A DNA stretch of 14,566 nt from Syntrophaceae bacterium PtaB.Bin038 (GTDB lineage Bacteria; Desulfobacterota; Syntrophia; Syntrophales; UBA2192). The notes beneath the pieces were generated by a model that saw only the letters and a program-made list of their open reading frames with translations, had not been told where the DNA came from and ran no database searches. Numbering within the stretch: position 1 is the first letter of the stretch; each line of letters opens with the position of its first letter. A program made the position numbers and the translations under genes. The stretch covers positions 1 through 14,566 of the forward strand of contig MVQS01000433.1 in NCBI GenBank assembly GCA_002067855.1, read 5' to 3'. Shown piece by piece: positions 14,239-14,566 of this stretch.

Positions 14239-14566
14239 CTACATCACTTTCAGGTCGGCCTGCAGGGAACCCGCGGCCTTGATGGTCTGCAGGATCTGTA
14301 TGAGGTCCCTGGGGGTGACGCCCATGGCGTTGAGTCCCCGGACCACGTCCTGGATGGTGACCCCCCGGGGGACCACGGTGAGGGATCTCTTTTCCTCCGA
14401 CACGCTGACCTGGCTGCTCGGGGTCACGACGGTCTGGCCGCCGGGTCCCATGGTGACGCCCCGGCCCGCGTCGACGGCGCCGCCCGTGCCGCGGGGGGCA
14501 TAGGGCAGGGGCTGGGAGACGTTGAACTCCTCGCGGATCTGGAAGCTCAGGTTCCCGTGGGCCACG
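14239..14566 (-). CDS. flgI: Flagellar P-ring protein FlgI, C-terminal part (gene continues past the window)
   Basis: The visible 109 codons are the end of FlgI, normally about 370 aa with a signal peptide. Typical parts are AHGNLSFQIREEFNVSQPLP at the left, then the SLTVVPRGVTIQDVVRGLNA segment and the closing GVTPRDLIQILQTIKAAGSL with a final LQADLKVM. FlgI is exported to the periplasm by Sec and forms the P ring around the rod in the peptidoglycan layer, which implies a Gram-negative cell envelope. A Gly-rich loop (YAPRGTGGAVDAGRG) lies near the cut. The gene is truncated only by the window edge; a GTG at 14563-14565 is internal, not a start. Confidence 0.95.
   Translation of the reverse strand, partial: VAHGNLSFQIREEFNVSQPLPYAPRGTGGAVDAGRGVTMGPGGQTVVTPSSQVSVSEEKRSLTVVPRGVTIQDVVRGLNAMGVTPRDLIQILQTIKAAGSLQADLKVM

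Noticed and set aside
1..14566. CRISPR arrays, tRNA or rRNA genes, transposases, attachment sites
   Set aside because: I saw no regularly spaced short repeats, no cloverleaf-like tract and no transposase or integrase motifs on either strand.

Overview
This window looks like chromosomal DNA from a motile, GC-rich Gram-negative bacterium. A P-ring gene (flgI) implies an outer membrane. The gene order flgI-flgJ-flgM-flgN-flgK-flgL, with a single-domain FlgJ, a classical short FlgM and sigma-28-type promoters, recalls Desulfobacterota (the former Deltaproteobacteria). The main flagellin and the flbT/flaF pair instead resemble alphaproteobacterial versions. I cannot name the organism from this; a Desulfobacterota-like lineage is my best guess.

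Left part (1-6901, plus strand): protein glycosylation genes. A long imperfect hairpin at the edge (6-60) is followed by a glycosyltransferase-like gene that seems to lack its N-terminus (66-671). It overlaps by ATGA with a giant gene (668-6901, 2077 aa). That protein strings together five glycosyltransferase domains (GT2, GT4-like, GT2, GT2, GT2) and TPR-type helical repeats. Its last 800 residues are a tandem duplication of one GT2+TPR module with a 403-residue period. GC content rises clearly from the 5' end of the gene to its 3' end.

Middle (6902-7030): a bidirectional hairpin terminator separates the convergent glycosylation and flagellar transcription units.

Right part (7031-14566, minus strand; transcription runs from high to low coordinates): flgI (cut by the window edge), flgJ, flgM, flgN, flgK, flgL, flagellin, a divergent flagellin-like gene, flbT and flaF. 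Two sigma-28-like promoters with the same 12-base spacer lie just before flgM and just after flgL, the latter driving the flagellin. The flagellin mRNA would carry a leader of about 150 nt with a hairpin, short direct repeats and a strong Shine-Dalgarno-like sequence without a start codon. It is a good candidate target for the post-transcriptional regulator FlbT.

Together the genes cover late flagellar assembly: P ring, rod-binding protein, anti-sigma checkpoint, hook-filament junction with its chaperone, filament, and flagellin mRNA control. The adjacent multi-domain glycosyltransferase may decorate flagellin. That link is inferred from position and domain content only.
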